Position numbers and translations under genes: made by a program
In this document: piece after piece, positions 53,905 to 64,000 of the stretch
Layout: every line of letters starts with the position of its first letter
Numbering within the stretch: the stretch's first letter is position 1
From: Trichobilharzia regenti
Taxonomy: Eukaryota > Platyhelminthes > Trematoda > Strigeidida > Schistosomatidae
Reading direction: 5' to 3'
Length of the DNA stretch: 64,000 bases
NCBI GenBank assembly: GCA_944472135.2
Contig: OX235270.1
Location: forward strand, 42,160,352-42,224,351
The notes under the pieces: model-generated
Database searches by the model: none
Seen by the model: only the letters and a program-made list of their open reading frames with translations
Told to the model about the DNA's origin: nothing

Positions 53905-54210
53905 TTTGATGAAAACCTTTTTCTTAGGGGCGGTATGGATTTTAGGTTTAGAGAGTAATTGACTTCTACACCTGTTTAAATATTTGAAAGGATATCCGTT
54001 TTCAACAAGAGTATCCATCAATATTTCGTTTTCTTTGTCTATAACATCAGCCGTGCAAATACGCTGAATCCTCTTAAATAGATATTTCACCAAGCCTCTC
54101 TTATACTTTAATGGACAGAAGCTGTGAAAATTAAGGTATTGCCTTGTCCAAGTGAGCCTTCTGTAGATAGACCGTGGAAGAGCATATCCCGAAATGGTTA
54201 GAAAAGACAA
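53905..54210 (-). pseudogene. PLE linker-region fragment, reverse (unit copy 2)
   Basis: Identical in reading to 47698-48003. The frame extends into the terminal repeat to 53785 only because no stop intervenes. Confidence 0.7.
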
Positions 54211-54643
54211 ATGAATCGTGGAAAATCAATAGACGTAGGTGTCAGACTACCAACCTCGCCTATACCTATACATCTAATCCAGATGAACCATAGGATTGAT
54301 GTTAGCTTAGCCTTTAAGGTCATCTAATATAAAAACGGTCAAGGGCGCTTACTGAAATACGCTGAGGCTATAGCTATTCATAAGCATAAGCCCCCTTGCG
54401 CATTCAAAAATAGTTTGTTGTTACTCTTAACCTATCTTGGTAATCCTCATTTGATTGGATTACCAAACTTTGTGTTAATCATTCTTAATTCTATTTTGTA
54501 ACTTTGTTTAATTTAACTTTTCCATATATATATATATATATATATCGACTTGACAAGGAAATGTGTGAGGTATCAGATTCTTCGAAATGTCTAGCGCAAA
54601 TACATCACATACCTTTTTCAGATAATCTCCGTATTCTTACAAC
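54211..54643. other. Unassigned (copy of 48004-48436)
   Basis: Duplicate with a slightly longer TA run at 54524-54545. No gene seen. Confidence 0.35.
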
Positions 54644-54844
54644 GCGTCGGTGGCACAGTGGTTAGGACTCTCGTCGACCATGCACATGGTCCGGGGTTCG
54701 ATGCCCCACCGACGCACACCTGATATCTATGGTCGGCCGGCGAAATTTGGGCTACCGATATCACATGCTAAAAATTCCATACTTCTACCAAAAAAATACG
54801 CTGTGGAATCAAGCCGTAATCAAAACAAAACAAAAATTTATATA
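54644..54844 (+). mobile_element. tRNA-Gly-like SINE (PLE unit, copy 2)
   Basis: Head 54644-54716. It differs from the 48437 copy in the anticodon arm (CTCTCGTCGACC for CTCTCGCCGACC) and in the body. B box GGTTCGATGCC is shared, confirming common descent by duplication. Confidence 0.85.
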
Positions 54845-55272
54845 AGCAACTAATTGTTTTAATTTTTTTAAACAATGCGAATTATTAAATTCTATACGTA
54901 TTTTTCAAGACAATGCTTTTGTTACATATATTTCACTCCATCTCTACAGATGTATTTATCATGTTTGCTTATTTGTTTTTTCTTCCCCTATTCCCGCCAC
55001 CAAATTTTAGAATTGTTTCCAGATATCTGTATCATGGATTTGGCAGAGTATAAAAAGGTCGGTGTGTTTACCAGAATCACAATTTAAGATAATAAAACAA
55101 AGTGTATGCCAAACTTCAGATGACAATACATGTCACTCTTAAAAAACAAACAAATCACCTTTGGTCTTGTATAATTACTATTATTATTTATATATATACT
55201 GTTTTGTATACAGAACACTGTTCAACCTTGAGATTACTTAAATATACATATTTTTTATATTATTATTATTAT
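54845..55272. other. Unassigned (copy of 48638-49065)
   Basis: Duplicate AT-rich stretch; no gene seen. Confidence 0.35.
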
Positions 55273-56407
55273 TGTTCCCTTGGATTCCTAGTGGAACATA
55301 GGGCTTCAACTGAACGTCTCCACTTGCTTCTGTCTTCTGCTGTGCTTTTCACCTGCATCCATGTTAGTCCATACTGTTTCAACTCCTCTTCACACGATCT
55401 CCTCCATATCACCCTTGCACTGACGTCCCACACGCCGCTTCCCTTTCGGGTTCCACTCGAGGGCCTGACGCGCGATGTCACCCAGCGGTCTCCTCAGAGA
55501 GTGTCCGATCCATCTCCACTTTCTCCTGCATATTTCTTGGTTGGCGATTGGTTCTTGTTTTGTTTTTTCCCATAGTTTCTTGTTGGTGATTCTTTCCGGT
55601 CCGGCCATCTGATCTTCAGTATGGAACCAGCGAAGACAGTTGTTGGTTGATGAAGGTCTGCAACAGGCTGTTGGAAATATTCTTTGTCACCCGCTCGCCA
55701 AGTTTCTGATCCGTATAGAAGAGCTGACTGACTTGACGTTTGTATTGAAAATCCGACCGAATTTTGTTGTTGATGCTGAGTGATGAAGATGTCCAGATTG
55801 ATTTCAGGTTGATGAATGTGTTTCTCGCCTTCCCGATTCGATTCTCGATTTGACATCCTCGTCCATTTCTCCTGTAGTTGAGACAATGCCCCCTAGATAA
55901 GTAGGTCAATGAAGTGAACTCTTTCAAATCACTCCCGTTGATGGTGATTGGCGCTGGATGTCGCTGCTGTTGTTGTTGGTTGGTTATTTTCTTAACCTCC
56001 GTCTTGTCTATATTCACTTGGAGTCCTGTCTTCGCCGGTTGCTTCTTCGACCAGTTTGTCGGTTTTCGCTTGTAAGTCTTCGATTTTGTGTGACATCAAA
56101 CATAAATCATCCACGCGCGAAATCCAGGTCTTCTAGGTTATTCACGTCCGTCCAGGATATCCATGTCTTCTCGTTTCCCACTGTGTGATGCATAATCCAG
56201 TCGACCACAATTAGGAATATCATCGTGGGTGATAATAAGCACTCTTGTCTGAATCCTGTGTTTACTCCAAACGCCTCGCTGAGTTTTCCGTTGTGGATCA
56301 CTTGACATGTGCCGTTTTTTTATATACGGAGATGTTAAGTGAAGGTTATGTAATACGTCTAGTGTTTTACTGACTACCATGGACTGTGAAGAGGCGCTAT
56401 GTGTGTA
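55273..56407 (-). pseudogene. RTE-like LINE 3' half (PLE unit, copy 2)
   Basis: Copy of 49066-50200 with the same 4-bp disruption of motif C and the same shifted C-terminal frames. Small differences include NGSDLKEF for NGRDLKEF. Confidence 0.75.
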
Positions 56408-56689
56408 TTGTAATTAGTTAGTGAATATGAAAAGTCACACCGTAAGGTTATAGATCTTCACGTACACGCATCATGAGCTACATGTCCCCCTACCTACTCA
56501 CCCACCTACCGACTATATTGCCAAATCAAGTCCAAACAACGACTCAGTTCCTTCGAAATCCTAACCAAGCCTTTTGCAATAACTGAAACGGAAGGTCTGT
56601 GTGACCCCGAAATGGTGAGACAAACGCATATTTATGCCGTAAATTATAACAACCTCATCAAGGTCCTTTTGATCAGTTTTCCATGGCTA

Positions 56690-56935
56690 CTGGGTTCCCA
56701 CTGGAACATAGCGCTTCAAGCCAGACCTTCGAAGTCTCGGTGGTAGCAGTGGTGTTTATTTTTGCGGAGTGGGGTTACTAGCCTCATTCGTGCCCAACCT
56801 TCCCTCTTTAACGGCTTATTACAAGCTAAGTAAGGTTTGGGAGTGCATCCAGTGGCCGGGGATCGAACCCCGGACCATGTGTGGCGTGAATGGCAAACAT
56901 TCCACCTCTGTGCCACTGACACACACACACACTAT
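56690..56935 (-). mobile_element. Second tRNA-derived SINE family, with LINE-like 3' tail
   Basis: The minus strand reads A box TGGCACAGAGG, GCC in the anticodon position (TTTGCCATTC), and B box GGTTCGATCCC within a strong T arm (CCGGGGTTCGATCCCCGG). A body of about 150 nt ends TTGAAGCGCTATGTTCCAGT. That end parallels the RTE 3' end (TTGAAGCCCTATGTTCCACT). The 5' end runs into (CA)n. Confidence 0.7.
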
Positions 56936-57699
56936 GTTCATATCGTTACTTTTATTCCCATCCTTTTCATGCCTGTTTTCACTGTGACTTACTGACTCAA
57001 GATGTGTGTCAACCTGAAACATTTTTCAGGCGTTCCAATCTGTCGTTCATATTTAGATGCGAACGGTTTCCTGGATGGCTAACTTTTATCCCACAGTTAT
57101 ATAAAACAAAGAAGACATGTACACTTTTTTCGTAATAAACCCAGAGGGTAATGTTTCCATCACAAATCGATCTTTAAAAGCCAGAAACGATAAATACAAA
57201 CTTAATGCGCTGGTTGGTCGGGATTGTAATATTAAGTGGCTGTCTAAAATTCAGTGTAGATGGTGTGGATGTTAGTGCCGTTCCACACTGTTTTTCAAAA
57301 AAACTAATTACAGAACAAAGAATATTCTTTTTGATAACCTGCTCTTCATCAGGTTCTACAGTTATATATGCTTCCATAATAATTAAAGAATTAGGGTTGT
57401 TAAGAACATTAGTGTTGTTTAAATAACATCGAGTCAATCAATAATACGAATAGATTACAGTTCAATAGCATTTGTGTAAGCGTGATAATAGGCATCAGTA
57501 TCTGTCTTTGTCCGTTTCCGACATAGAACTTTGCACATATGTGCGGCAGTTCAAGTCGCCACACCCCCTCCTTGTAGCACACAAAGCAAGAGAAGAAAGT
57601 ACAAGAAAAGCATAATAGAGACAGTAAACAGAGGTGTGAGACAAAGGAAGAGTAATAACGAAGAACAAAACAGTTTCATTTGAAATCATAAGTCACAAG
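56936..57699. other. Unassigned sequence
   Basis: About 760 bp, short frames on both strands only. Opposed frames at 57174-57437 are too short and unlike known domains to call. Confidence 0.3.
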
Positions 57700-58575
57700 G
57701 AGTGGATGCATCTGCGCCAGCCCTTGAGAACGATCACTTAGAGCCATATCACCAATTGTTTCCAACCATTGGTGTTTACCGTCACGAGGACCCCAACCAG
57801 TCAGGAAGTCTACACCTTCCTACGTGGCTTAGACTAACTGTTGTGGATTTCATTGACTGATGAAGCCATGTTTTTGTTTGACCTCCGCTAGCTCTTTTCC
57901 AGCCTGGCCCTGTATCAGCTAACATTACCCGTCGAAGAAGGCGGTGACTAGGCATACGTAACACATGTCCTAACCATCTCAGTCGATGCAGCTTCACAGC
58001 CTCGTCGATTGATTTCCCCTGCTTACATAGAACTCGACGCCTAACTTTAATAGTGCTTACCTTATTATACCACTTCACACGGGAGATAGAGTGCAGGCAC
58101 TTATGATCAAAGACAGCTAATCTTTTCATGTCTTCCACTCTCAATGGTCAGGTCTCACAGCCATAAAGGAGAATGGAGCGGACTGATGAGCAGCACATAC
58201 GCCCTTCGGTCGATAGCCAGGCGGATGGATATCACGTCTACGCCAGAGACGGCGTAAACTGGTATATGCGAAACGAGCCCTCTGTATCCATGCTGAGATT
58301 TCGTCAGAAATCAACCCGTTGGCACTGGCTGATGGTACTTCCCAAATAAGTGAAGCGGTCAACGTGCTCTACCACTTCACTCCCTATTTCTAATCTAGGC
58401 GTCGGTGTAGTTCACTCCTGTAACATCATCTTACATTTGGCGGCCGAAGCGAGTCGCATGCCAAACATTCGTAGATTGCAGCTCAAGGTGTTCAGAAGAC
58501 TCTGCTCTGTTTTGTCAGCCTCCTCGCCTAGCAGGACTAAATCGTCTGCACATTCTAAGTCAACGAGATTATTCC
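57700..58575 (-). pseudogene. RTE-like LINE, second family, 3' half
   Basis: On the minus strand, 58570-58400 reads LVDLECADDLVLLGEEADKT (motif C kept as CADD), then SANGLISDEISAWIQRARFA and a RVEDMKRLAVFDHKCLHSIS block. It continues RLRWLGHVLRMPSHRLLRRV and GGQTKTW, matching the C-terminal domain of the 32592-33248 RTE. Frameshifts separate the blocks near 58140 and 58370. It is closer to the 32-36 kb element than to the array RTE. Confidence 0.7.
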
Positions 58576-58704
58576 CTGGTAGCAAGTCAATGCATCAGTA
58601 TAACACTACACTGAATATCAGACAAATTAGGAAAAATAGCTATAAAAATTCATGAATTTATAATCTTCATTGAAGGCCGACCAGGGTAGTAGTAGAAGTA
58701 GAAG

Positions 58705-59047
58705 TGTGGTGAGAGCTGTCAACTAGCCATAATTGTAGACAACAATCTACGTCAATGTTCACATCCCCGAATCAGGCTCATGAGAAAAACCATAACAAAG
58801 CTTAAACTTGAGGAAATCACAGCGGACTAAACATGTGCAAATACGATTCGCAGATGTATGGCCTGACTTTCTAAGAAACGGAAACAAGCAGATGATAGGA
58901 TAAGCTTCAGAAAGAAAACAACCCATCAGAATAGGTTGCTCCTCTGCTAACAATAACGCTAATAATAATTTACATAAAATTCAATAAATATCTGTTGATT
59001 TTCTCAATAAACGATCTGTTGCCTGGCCCTTGTCTTCTGTCGTTACA
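58705..59047 (+). mobile_element. Gypsy-type LTR, right arm (mirror of 41958-42309)
   Basis: TGTGGTGAGAGCTGTCAACT to CTTCTGTCGTTACA. Flanks are GAAG and GTAG. It is 9 bp shorter than the mirror copy, from small indels. Confidence 0.8.
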
Positions 59048-59342
59048 GTAGCAGCAGCTGGCTGGACCTAGTTCTTCTGCACACCCACACACACACAGAC
59101 ACACACACACACAGAACAGTAGTAGTTGTTTTAGACGAATCACAATAGCCTGTACTGTTTGGAGTTCCCGGTACCTGAATACTTTTGATAATCTATTTGG
59201 TACCCGATAGAGAATGCAGAAGGATTCTTCAATGGCCGGTTTAAACCTGGTGGTCTAACATTCAGCTGTTGATGTTTCTCATTACACCTTTATTTAACCA
59301 CACTGGTAGGTGTGTTCCCGAACAAGCACGAAAAATCAAGTT

Positions 59343-59533
59343 TATCTTTTTATTTTTGATTTCAGCTTGATTCCACAGCGTATTTTTGGTACAAGTATGG
59401 AATTTTCAGCGTGGATATCGGTAGGCCGAATTTCGCAGGCCGACCATAGATATCAGGTGTGCGTCGGTAGGGGATCGAACCCCGGACCATGTGCATGGTC
59501 GGCGAGAGTCCTAACCACTGTGACACCGACGCA
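59343..59533 (-). mobile_element. tRNA-Gly-like SINE, right arm
   Basis: Mirror of 41471-41662; tRNA-like head 59533-59461 on the minus strand. Confidence 0.85.
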
Positions 59534-59769
59534 CTGGCTAATAGAACTCGCTCCCCAAGTCCAGTTGAATTGGTACAGGTGGTTAGTCTAGGTACTTCAT
59601 CTTTCAATTGAGAAATCACAACCGGTCATGCCAAAAGTATGACTTGTACTTCACCAGAATTAAGAGTTCTCTGAATAAACTTCCTTAACTTGTTAGTAAT
59701 TATTTCATTCTGTACGTCACCCTTGAACTACAAGCGTATATATATAAAGGCTTCTTGCTTTACAGATAG

Positions 59770-60112
59770 TGTGGTGAGAGCTGTCTGCAAGCCAAAATTG
59801 TAGACAACAATTTACGTCAATGTTCACATCCCCGAATCAGGGTCATGAGGAGAACAATAACAAAGCTTAACTTTGAGAAAATCACAGCGGAGTTCAAGTG
59901 TGGAAATACGGTTCACAGATAGATGATTTGATTTTCCGAGAAACGGCCACAAACAGATGACAGAATAACCCTCAGCGAGAAAACAACCCATCAGAATAGG
60001 TTGGTTCTCCGCTAAAAATAACGCTAATAATAATGCACATAAAAATCTATAAATATCTGTTGATTTTCCCAGTAAAGGATCTGTTGACTGGCCCTTGTCT
60101 TTTGTCGTTACA
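59770..60112 (+). mobile_element. Solo gypsy LTR with ATAG duplication, right arm
   Basis: 343 bp, flanked by ATAG at 59766-59769 and 60113-60116. Mirror of 40891-41233, so the insertion predates the arm duplication. Confidence 0.85.
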
Positions 60113-60116
60113 ATAG

Positions 60117-60444
60117 AGAATATTTCTTTCCTACTTTCTTGGTCATGTGCCTCCTGATAAATTTTTCTGAATAGCTATTTTCAATTAAGGTGTCATATAC
60201 AGCGCTAAGTTCTTCTGAGCATATATAGCTTTGACCTAGTAGCTGGGTGTGACAGTCGAACATCTTGTCACAACTGGTCATTCCATCAAAACAAGCGCCT
60301 CCTGCTTCAAAGTGAAGAACAACCTACCAAAGGCAATACGCTTTTGTGTCCTTTGTCTTGCTGAAGCTTTAGCCATCCAGTTGGAAAAACCAGAGTTGTC
60401 TATACAAAAGAAAGTCACACAACCACTCCCGCTATCATGGTAAC
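60117..60444 (+). pseudogene. PLE fragment with GIY-YIG C-terminus, right arm
   Basis: Mirror of 40556-40890 and ends PLPLSW at 60443. Same internal deletion. Confidence 0.7.
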
Positions 60445-60543
60445 AACGATGTTAACTTCTACCGACTTGATGTTTGTTTTCTAGTTTTTCTTTGCCGACT
60501 CCTTATAACATTTGTTACTTTTAGAACTCAAAGATTAGTGTGT

Positions 60544-61000
60544 AGGGATTTGATTGATTGGTTACAGGATTTCATCATAAGCTGACATTGGTTAGAGAAC
60601 CATTGGAAAACCAGCAATGGAGTACTGGACAGCTGTTTTCTCCGTCCTAGTTTGGGACCCTTCGGCAGTGCGCACCCACCAGGATTAGAACCCAGGACCC
60701 TCTGGTTACAAGGTGAGATAGCTCGTAGACCATTAAGCCACTTACTGAGACCCAGAAACCCAATGGCCAGTCAGTGTATAAACTCTAACTTCTACCAATT
60801 CACGACCGCTAGCCAATGTCTTCGGCGAATATTTGTCCTCACACCCGACCGGCTACACCCTACTTACTGGTCACGACTTTCCACTAGAACCTGCCTACCT
60901 GAAGAGTCGCAAACTAGGACGGAGGAAACAGCTGTCCAGTACTCCATTGATGGTTTTCCAATGGTTCTCTAACTAATGTCAAGCTCATGATGAAATCCTG
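60544..61000 (-). mobile_element. Snap-back Sm-alpha-like SINE, right arm
   Basis: Mirror of 40005-40460. The plus strand at 60899-60906 reads CTGAAGAG, helix II GTCGCAAACTAGGAC follows, GAAA is at 60925-60928 and then CAGCTGTCCAGT. The other arm, minus strand near 60670-60640, has CCGAAGG. Confidence 0.6.
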
Positions 61001-61473
61001 TAACTTTTAGAACTCTTACATAATTCCGGATTTTCCTTTGTTTTTATGTGCATCCTAATCACAACTCACTCCATTAAACTATTCGTCGTATTAGTGTAAA
61101 TGTAGAACTTGGCCACTGTGGTGGAATGTAATTCCATACTAGATAGGTTTATTTCTAAGTGTCACACAGTGATGCAGTATTAACAACTGGATGGCAAGGT
61201 TTTGAGCGTAGATTATTGCCATACATAATCATAACAATTTAGTCACACGCCCTCACAATTTGTCTTATATGTATTTTCTCTCTCTCCAACTTCCCTTTGT
61301 TGTTTGTTGCCAATTTCCTTATCTCCGGTATCATAGGTGTTGCGTCATTCCGAATGAACGTGTGTGGTGTTGAATCGGTAAACAAAGCTTCAGTGATTAA
61401 TCTCCCTATCTCCGTCTCCAACTAACTGTGTTACTTTGTAATACTCTCACCCTGTCCCACCCACCTTATTGTG
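61001..61473. other. Unassigned sequence in the right arm
   Basis: Mirror of 39531-40004, with a (TG)n tract at 61471-61481. No gene. Confidence 0.3.
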
Positions 61474-63736
61474 TGTGTGTGTGATTACATGCAAGTGAAT
61501 GCAATGCAGTGCAATGGCTGAACGCTGTTTTTTCTAGGTTATTAAACATAGCAGGGTCAATTATTCCAGGTCTAGAGCGAAATGCCTACTCAGGAGCTCA
61601 TGCAGTCAAAGACTTAGATCAAGAACTATGCCTTTCCTTCAAAGAATATGTACAACAAGTCACTCAGAAAGAATGCAACAAGACTAAAGCAGATCTGTTC
61701 AAAAGCCTAAAGTCTGCAATTAATACTGAATCTCCATTCCCAAGCAATCCAGAAAAGTACGTATTCAATCTTTCAGACATCACACTGTCTACTACCCAAC
61801 TAGAGGCAATATCTCTAGGTTAAAAATTCTGCGTAAAACCACCAAGTATTGATGAGCTACAATGCCAGGTTCAGTTAGAAGATCTAATAAACCAAACTTA
61901 CGATCTCACACTCACATCAGATGAAAACCTACAACAACTCAAAGCATCAATCCTCGACTGTTGTCACAAGTTTAAAAATACCAAACCCAACGGAAGGTCC
62001 ATTTTGACGAAGAGGCACTATAAGGAGCTGAAAGAACTTATGAAAAACGAAGAGATTATGATATTAAGTCGTGTTAAAGGCAGAGGAATCGCAATCATGA
62101 ATCGCAAAGACTATATCAGTAAAGTGCTGACTATACTATCCGATGAATGCAAGACCGATCAACGAGAAAAACATGACTGAACAGACCGAACAAAAGCTAA
62201 TGAACACCCTTCGTAAGCTAAAGACTGAATCTTTCACCAGCAACGAAACCTTCGAATCCCTAAGACCATCTGGCTCAAATATACCACGACTTTGCGGACT
62301 CCCGAAAGTACACAAGAAGAGGGTCCCTCTTCGACCGATCCTCGACATGGCCAATTCGCCATATCACCACACAGCCCAATGGTTAGCAGGCCTACTAGAA
62401 CCAATCAGAAGACAAGTTTCCTGCCACACAGTTCGAGATTCATTCGACTTTATCAACTCAATCGAAAACATCAACGTATCCAACAAGACCATGATTTCAT
62501 TAGATGTCACATCACTATTCACAAACTTTCCACTGACTGAAACAATATGCTATATATGTGAACTTATTCACTCCAGAGGAATAAACATCGGTATACCCAC
62601 CGAGCGTCTTAAAGAAGTCCTACTGAGGTGTACCCTGAATGTTCAATTCTCTTTTAATAACGAAATATATCACCAAAAGGATGGTATAGCTATGGGCTCA
62701 CCACTGGGGCCATTGCTTGCAGATTTCTTCATGGCAAAACTCGAAAACACATACCTGAAGAAAATGATCGATACCTTCGAAATCTATAAGAGATACGTCG
62801 ACGACACTTCCATCATCGTCATCAATGAAGAAAATCTAGACGACATCTTGAAGTCGTCTAACAACTGCCACCCCGCGATTCAGTTCACGCTGGAGAAAGA
62901 TTCCAACTCTAAAATATCCTTTCTTGACGTCCAACTGACAAGACGAGAACAGGATGGAACACTGTAAGGATCTATCTACAGAAAGTCGACGTGGAACGGA
63001 CAGCTTACTAACTTTCACAATTGGATACCTCTACACACCAAACGAAACCTGATCTGTTCACTCAGCTACAGAGTTCGCAGAATTTGCACCCCGGATACCA
63101 TAGAAGATGAACTGGACAATTTCAAGAGAATCCTCGTAGAGAATTGTTATCCAGAACGATTTATTGCAAAATCTATGAATCCCAGACTAAAAAAGCCGCC
63201 CATGCTTAGCCTCCAAAAAAACTACTCTATATGAACCTTCAATTCAATGGAGATATATCCGCGGAAACACTAAAAAATCGACTGTCGCGCTCACTTAAGA
63301 AAACCTTCTTCACAGCTGAACTACGCGAATAACCCTCTCCACAAAACTTATGATTTGTATGAACGTGAAGGATGAGCTACCACTGCTGACCTCATCAATG
63401 TGTATCTATCAATTCACCTGCTCGTATGGAGCCAGGTATGTCGTCCGTACCCGGCGTTCGCTTTCCAAACGTTTCACCGAACACTTACTAACATGGTTTT
63501 ACAAAGGAGAGAAATGATGCCGCCGCAGCTCCATCTTAGAACATCTGATAGAATCCGGACACCAAGCTACACTCCAAACAAACTTCAAAGTCGTCTACAG
63601 AGTAAGAAGTAATCTTCTTAAAGGTGTACGAATCAGACTTCTTCAAACTGCAGAAGCAATGGCGATTCACTTCCTAAGTCCTGAACTCCGCATACAGAAG
63701 AAGTTCGTTCAATCACTACACTTGCAATGGACGTAA
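61474..63736 (+). pseudogene. Penelope-like element, right-arm copy
   Basis: N-terminal part 61509-61823 ends at a TAA inside ISLG*KFCVK, in phase with the rest, whereas the left arm has a 1-base loss at the same codon. The RT frame 62143-62967 keeps motif A SLDVTSLFTNFP, motif B and YVDDT, then stops after DGTL as in the left arm. The endonuclease near 63397-63736 reads IYQFTCSYGARYVVR (Cys to Tyr relative to the left arm) and ends HLQWT. Shared lesions predate the duplication; unshared ones follow it. Confidence 0.85.
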
Positions 63737-64000
63737 TCTATCTTATTACCCGACTAGTAAATTCTACCTTATCTCTTTTTTCCGTCTCGTCATTAGTATT
63801 ATTTTGTCTTCTCAATTGTAATATCTTAGATTTTCAACCTTCTTGTTCTCTACCCCCACTCGATTCAATTTCTACACCTCACTACCACTGTTACTGACTT
63901 GACCAACGCTCAATTTCTAGGCATTCATTTATATTACGTCATCCAATTTATTCGCTCAATTTCAGTTCTAATTTAAATAGCACTGTTCTCTACCCCACTT
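63737..64000. other. PLE 3' UTR, runs off the window
   Basis: Mirror of 37004-37267; AT-rich, no gene. Confidence 0.5.

Larger units (their letters stand above)
45778..56644. repeat. Tandem duplication of a 6.2-kb PLE-based unit
   Basis: 45778-50437 and 51985-56644 match at an offset of 6206-6207 bp with scattered substitutions. The intervening 50438-51984 is the 5' part of the PLE. The full unit is thus 50438-56644, preceded by a copy missing its first 1.5 kb. Both right-hand breakpoints (50437 and 56644) lie in GCCGTAAATTAT, the first being the exact start of the PLE terminal repeat. Confidence 0.88.
58680..64000. repeat. Right arm of the large inverted repeat
   Basis: Mirror of 37004-42330 and extends past the window edge. 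Its inner end is a short GTAGTAGTAGAAGTAGAAG stretch (58686-58704), where the left arm has the 1.63-kb satellite. Confidence 0.92.

Noticed and set aside
58186..58230. Hammerhead-like CTGATGAG in an RTE fragment
   Set aside because: It lies inside RT coding sequence on the other strand and lacks GAAA and helix II.

Overview
The window looks like repeat-dense, gene-poor DNA from a trematode, most likely a blood fluke (Schistosoma). Nearly every long reading frame belongs to a retroelement of a family typical of schistosomes: CR1-like and RTE-like LINEs, Penelope-like elements (PLEs) with a GIY-YIG endonuclease, BEL/Pao and Ty3/gypsy LTR elements, tRNA-derived SINEs, and an Sm-alpha-like SINE carrying hammerhead-ribozyme-derived sequence. 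The species and chromosome cannot be read from the sequence. The large tandem and inverted duplications and a decaying host exon would fit heterochromatin such as the W chromosome of ZW flukes, but that is inference.

Layout. 1-8997: a CR1-like LINE split by a 2.16-kb insert that ends in a SINE, a second CR1 3' half, a 0.73-kb inverted repeat pair, and a BEL 3' end with an interrupted LTR. 8998-13435: decayed CR1-like ORF1, endonuclease and reverse transcriptase (RT) pieces. 13436-27390: 2.25 head-to-tail copies of a 6.2-kb unit (dead CR1 RT, RTE 3' fragment, a pol-less BEL element with an intact 599-codon gag, a LINE 3' UTR and a second BEL LTR). 27391-31304: degraded LINE pieces, a degenerate telomere-like hexamer tract, and a probable terminal exon of a host gene with an in-frame stop. 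31305-37003: an Sm-alpha-like SINE and a nearly intact RTE element.

37004-42330 and 58680-64000 are the two arms of a large inverted repeat, at least 5.3 kb per arm and running off the window. Each arm carries a PLE, two solo gypsy LTRs, a tRNA-Gly-like SINE and a snap-back Sm-alpha-like SINE. The 16.3-kb spacer holds a 1.63-kb 9-bp satellite flanked by head-to-head LTRs (42310-43942), an LTR-internal-LTR-internal-LTR gypsy array (43943-45782), and a second tandem duplication of 6.2 kb built around a PLE (45778-56644).

No complete host gene was found. The only possibly competent pieces are the two BEL gag frames and the RTE element, which has one visible frameshift. The biology here is retroelement nesting, non-autonomous derivatives (gag-only BEL, gag/integrase-fused gypsy, SINEs) and segmental duplication whose breakpoints repeatedly fall on element termini.
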